In this document: positions 21,281 through 24,675 of the stretch, in pieces
How positions within the stretch are numbered: position 1 is the first letter of the stretch
How the letters are laid out: each line of letters starts with the position of its first letter
Program-made: the position numbers and the translations under genes
The notes under the pieces: model-generated
What the model saw: only the letters and a program-made list of their open reading frames with translations
What the model was told of the DNA's origin: nothing
Database searches by the model: none
Assembly (NCBI GenBank): GCA_905397405.1
Contig: CAJPVJ010000464.1
Span: 1 to 24,675, forward strand
DNA: 24,675 nt
Direction: 5' to 3'
Source: Oppiella nova
Taxonomy: Eukaryota; Arthropoda; Arachnida; Sarcoptiformes; Oppiidae

Positions 21281-21315
<35 letters not shown>
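21281..21315 (+). repeat. (CT)n microsatellite
   Basis: About 35 bases of CT, about 150 bases before the opposite-sense GA tract at 21463. The two form a long inverted CT/GA pair. Confidence 0.97.
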
Positions 21316-21318
<3 letters not shown>

Positions 21319-21459
21319 CTATATTCTTTGAGTTTATGAGTTGATGTATTGGATTGACTGAATTGAGTGCAACTATAGAATATTGTATTGAATAGTGTTG
21401 CAAAGGTCTATGCGCTGGTCGTGTGATTATATGCTATGTTTTAGTGTTGACACGAAGCG

Positions 21460-21462
<3 letters not shown>

Positions 21463-21500
<38 letters not shown>

Positions 21501-21581
21501 ATTTTTAATATAATATTACTTTAGAAATAAGTTAATTTATTTTAAATAACTCTAAATTAAATTAAATTATTTTTATACTTA

Positions 21582-21619
<38 letters not shown>

Positions 21620-21638
21620 ATTTTTAATATAATATTAC
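21463..21638 (+). repeat. compound duplication: GA tract and flank repeated around a 69-bp copied fragment
   Basis: The order is GA tract 21463-21498, then a flank (TCATTTTTAATATAATATTAC) ending at 21519. Next is a fragment at 21515-21583 identical to 16243-16311, then a second GA tract at 21586-21617, and the same flank again ending at 21638. The fragment overlaps the flank by ATTAC, a shared 5-base microhomology. Confidence 0.93.
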
Positions 21639-22900
21639 ATTATGTATAAACTGTTCAATCGATTCCACAGAGAATTTGTGAAAAGTTGATGCATTGAATG
21701 CACATTGAATTCAGAATGCATTCAAATGTTTGTAACATTACTTCTTTTATATGACTGAATAGTTTGCAAAATAAGAAAATCCAAGATTTTATTGCATTTG
21801 AATTTAAATTCTCTTTGTTTTTAAATTTGATTGTAATGTTGAGTAATAGTCTCATTGTTACAGAAATCTGTCGCAACAGACGATAAAATTTGACAAATAC
21901 TAGGATTCATGAATATTTCATTAGATGACTGCCTACTATAACAATAGTGTAGTATTAAACTGGAACTCGCGTTAAGTCGTTAATTCTACAAAAGGAATTG
22001 AGGGCCGGCTATACATCCAGTGACAGGAAACACCCTAACATTATAACAATATATAAATTATTTGTTAAATGTTTAGAAATTAATCGCATATTATTGATAA
22101 TAATCTCAATATTTAATAAAGTTTCTATAATTGCCTTGTATACAGTACAGTATTAATATTTATTAGGCGTCCATTGATTTTATGTTACAATATTAAATAT
22201 ATGTGTAATTGTATATTGAATGTAAATATTGATTAAAACAATTATTGGTAGTTACATATTAACAAATAAAGTACCGGTGCATTTTGAGAACAATTTCTTA
22301 AAGGACCTATACCATACCAATATTCTCGAAAGTAATATACATTGATGTATATACCAATATTTATGTATTGGTTTATATAGTACTATTAATACATCAGAAG
22401 TCAATACTGTAGTGTTTGATATTGTTTCATAAAATATAATTTTATAATAGACGCCAATTGTGTGAATAGATTGGATTATAGAGAGACTGATAGTTGTTTG
22501 GAAACAATTGCATAATTAATAGAAATCGGTTAGAGTTTTGACTTTGTTTTTATCTCGAAAGCAATATTTTGGGATAATTTATGAGTTAGTAAACAATGTA
22601 AGAGCTCGTGTTTCCATGGTTTTATTAGATAACAAAACTTCATAATTGAGATCACATTAGAGTTGATGTAAAATACAATGTTTTTGTTCTGCTGCTAATG
22701 TTAATGCCTGCATCTCATTGTCGTGGTTGGCATCAATGGCATCAATGGCATGGATATGTTGCACACATATTAGTGTTATTATACGGACCTAATCTTCACC
22801 CCTTAGACTAATGAAATTCATTGTATTCATCAAAATAGAAAAAACTCATTCTTTTCAAACCTACACTCCATATGAATGGGGAATACAGTGAACACAAAAC
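21639..22900. other. AT-rich intergenic DNA
   Basis: No supported gene. A short tandem GGCATCAAT pair lies at about 22728-22746. Confidence 0.55.
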
Positions 22901-23113
22901 ATGATTGCATGCAAACTATGGACGCATAAGAAGGACACTAACAAAAGAGTGCCCAAAATGTGCTTCTTTTTTAGGAGGAACGGCGGTTTAGGTCCCGCTG
23001 TTTCCCAACACACAAACCATTTAGTAGGACACAGGGCTGACAGTAGGAGTGAGCCGCGAGTTAGCCATGCATTGCCTTTTACCACCGACTCTATTGATTG
23101 CAAACTTATATAA
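22901..23113 (+). other. GC-richer island with ORFs on both strands and an acceptor-like site
   Basis: The plus-strand ATG frame has 70 codons (MIACKLWTHKKDTNKRVPKM...). A pyrimidine run ending in AG (22962-22974, TCTTTTTTAG) looks like a splice acceptor, and the frame stays open after it (RNGGLGPAVSQHTNHLVG...) to TAA 23111-23113. A minus-strand 89-codon frame overlaps (22861-23130). I recognise neither. It could be a small exon, a degenerate fragment or conserved non-coding DNA. Confidence 0.2.
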
Positions 23114-23954
23114 CTTATTATGTCATTCATTATTGTAATGAATATATAGCTTAAATAGCCTATAATTATATGTTTATATGTTTATTAAAATATTTCCAAT
23201 TGTCAACAAGTTTTATCTTATACTTTCCAACTCATTGTTCAAAAGCCAGTGCTTTGAATTATCTTTAATATTATATTATGCTTTGATTAGCGCTAAAATT
23301 AACCATCCGTTTGGTAATCAAAAATATTATCACAAAATTGAGCGCTTTTTTATATTTTATTATTGCCATAGTTATTGTTATTAATAGCTTATATGTGTAT
23401 TATTTTTATTATTATTGCAATATACTAAACATTTTATTTGTGTTTAAATTAATACTTATTTTCTTTCATTTTTTAGATATTCACACGAGAATATATTAAA
23501 CCAAGAAATTGCCATTTTGGTCGTCATATAAATCCACGAATTATACACTATAATACTACAGTATAATAAAATTTAAAGATTTTAAACACAAAACTTTTAA
23601 TTTTTTTTCTCTCACAAGCCTACGATTATACTTATGTGAAATTCATAAATATCCTAGTATTACCTTAAATATGAATATAAGATTAATATAAACATTAACA
23701 TTTTTATTGTTGCTTAAGCTCAAATATATCAAATTACTTAATTATAACATTTATTTCATATTAATACCATTTTTAAACAACACTTTTTATTTAAAATCAA
23801 TTATATTATATAATTATTAACTTAATAAAATAGATAATTCATAATAAATGTATATTAAAGTTGATTGAATTCTTTGAAATTAGTTATTTTGAGTATTAAA
23901 TTTTGAATTCTAGAAAAGATTAAATATGAATTATTTGAACTAAAAAATATTGAT
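23114..23954. other. extremely AT-rich stretch
   Basis: Dominated by A and T with long T and TTA runs. The short frames in it consist of I/F/Y/L codons expected by composition. No gene seen. Confidence 0.7.
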
Positions 23955-23986
<32 letters not shown>

Positions 23987-23992
23987 GAGAGA
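23955..23992 (+). repeat. (GA)n microsatellite with one GC interruption
   Basis: About 38 bases of GA, interrupted by GAGCGA near the middle. Confidence 0.95.
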
Positions 23993-24650
23993 AGCTGGAG
24001 ATGAGTGTCAAAGAGTAAAGAGTGAGAGTATAGTATTGTTTGGGACGACACTAACAGACAAAAGTGGCCATCAATTTGGATTAGGCTAATGGACAGGGAC
24101 GATAACAGCTTATGGATACAACAAACACCAGTCTCACACAGATTTCAATTACGGCTGTTATGAAGAATAGCTAATATTATACAGCATTAGAGCAACACTT
24201 GCTTTGAGGGCATATGTATGATATGATGTGCAAAACATAACACTGTTATAATAACAAAAGTGTTGAAATAATCATTATTATTAACATCGAGTAGAGTGAG
24301 AGGCAATGAAAGGCATCACTCCTGACGACTGCATTCATTATGAAATGCGATGAGGCCTTCAATGCCTCTAATTTTATAATCTTTTAGTGAATTAGTGTCT
24401 CAACCAAACAAACTGCCATTTGTCACGTAAAGCAGCTTATGGTGTATGTATGCTATGGCAGTGCCCGTGATGCCGGTGCCAACAGTCAAAGTTGCCACTT
24501 ATACTACAAACTGTATGTCAAATAATCAATAGTAACATCTTATAGATAAAGCATATTCCAAATAATGTGAACATTTGTGCCTTTTTAACAACTTTTCGTT
24601 TTCTTTATTTTCAATATTCATGTCTATTAAGTGCGAAAAGTTGAGAGACA
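23993..24650. other. intergenic DNA
   Basis: No gene seen apart from the hairpin at 24300-24369. Confidence 0.5.
24300..24369. other. 70-base imperfect hairpin
   Basis: The outer stem GAGGCA/TGCCTC continues with TGAA/TTCA and GGC/GCC. After an asymmetric internal loop, an inner stem GCATT/AATGC closes an 8-base loop. Confidence 0.5.
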
Positions 24651-24675
24651 GAGAGAGAGAGAGAGAAAGAGAGAG
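24651..24675 (+). repeat. (GA)n microsatellite, cut by the window end
   Basis: GA tract with one AAA interruption that runs off the window. Confidence 0.9.

Noticed and set aside
24300-24369. microRNA precursor
   Set aside because: The large asymmetric internal loop and the short uninterrupted stems do not fit a 22-nt duplex.
1-24675. tRNA, rRNA and spliceosomal RNA genes
   Set aside because: No convincing A/B-box pair, cloverleaf or rRNA-like block was found on reading; a covariance search would be decisive.

Overview
This window is nuclear DNA from an animal, most likely an arthropod. The only gene I recognise with confidence is a single-exon FoxA/fork head transcription factor at 4072-5499 (+). 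Its forkhead domain and C-terminal motifs match the arthropod FoxA pattern; the stretch HPFS...E-x-KAD-x-K-x-Y-x-M resembles the insect fork head C-terminus. The flanks are AT-rich, carry many (CT)n/(GA)n tracts and contain one N. This is typical of a small arthropod draft assembly. A mite or other chelicerate is a guess that the sequence does not prove.

Layout. 1-2679 is a large inverted repeat: two arms of about 780-790 bp, about 2% diverged, around a 1.1 kb spacer, with both inner ends on a CT/GA tract. It ends beside an assembly scar, a single N at 2703 flanked by a 23-bp direct repeat. 2844-3296 is a terminal-inverted-repeat (MITE/foldback-like) element. 3300-4071 is FoxA upstream DNA with a possible core promoter and two short upstream ORFs. 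FoxA follows at 4072-5499, with candidate polyadenylation signals at 5657 and 5962-6014. From about 6.0 to 24.7 kb there is no recognisable gene: an AT-rich desert with a few C-rich islands, one unusually long unexplained ORF (6449-6871), hairpins and microsatellites. 13769-17360 is a tandem duplication of about 1.8 kb that contains a 157-bp MITE-like insert. 20333-20847 is a 246-bp tandem duplication. 21463-21638 is a compound GA-tract rearrangement.

Main message of the hunt. Several rearrangements share one anatomy: a breakpoint on a homopurine/homopyrimidine tract plus a short templated copy of DNA from elsewhere in the window. The junction of the 1.8 kb duplication contains a 31-bp perfect inverted copy of 13151-13181. 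The GA-tract duplication at 21.5 kb encloses a 69-bp exact copy of 16243-16311, entered through a 5-bp microhomology. The big inverted repeat also ends in a CT tract. Together these suggest replication template switching at triplex-prone GA/CT tracts. Haplotype mis-joining in the assembly is the main alternative for the large inverted repeat.

No tRNA, rRNA, CRISPR array or recognisable autonomous transposon gene was seen.
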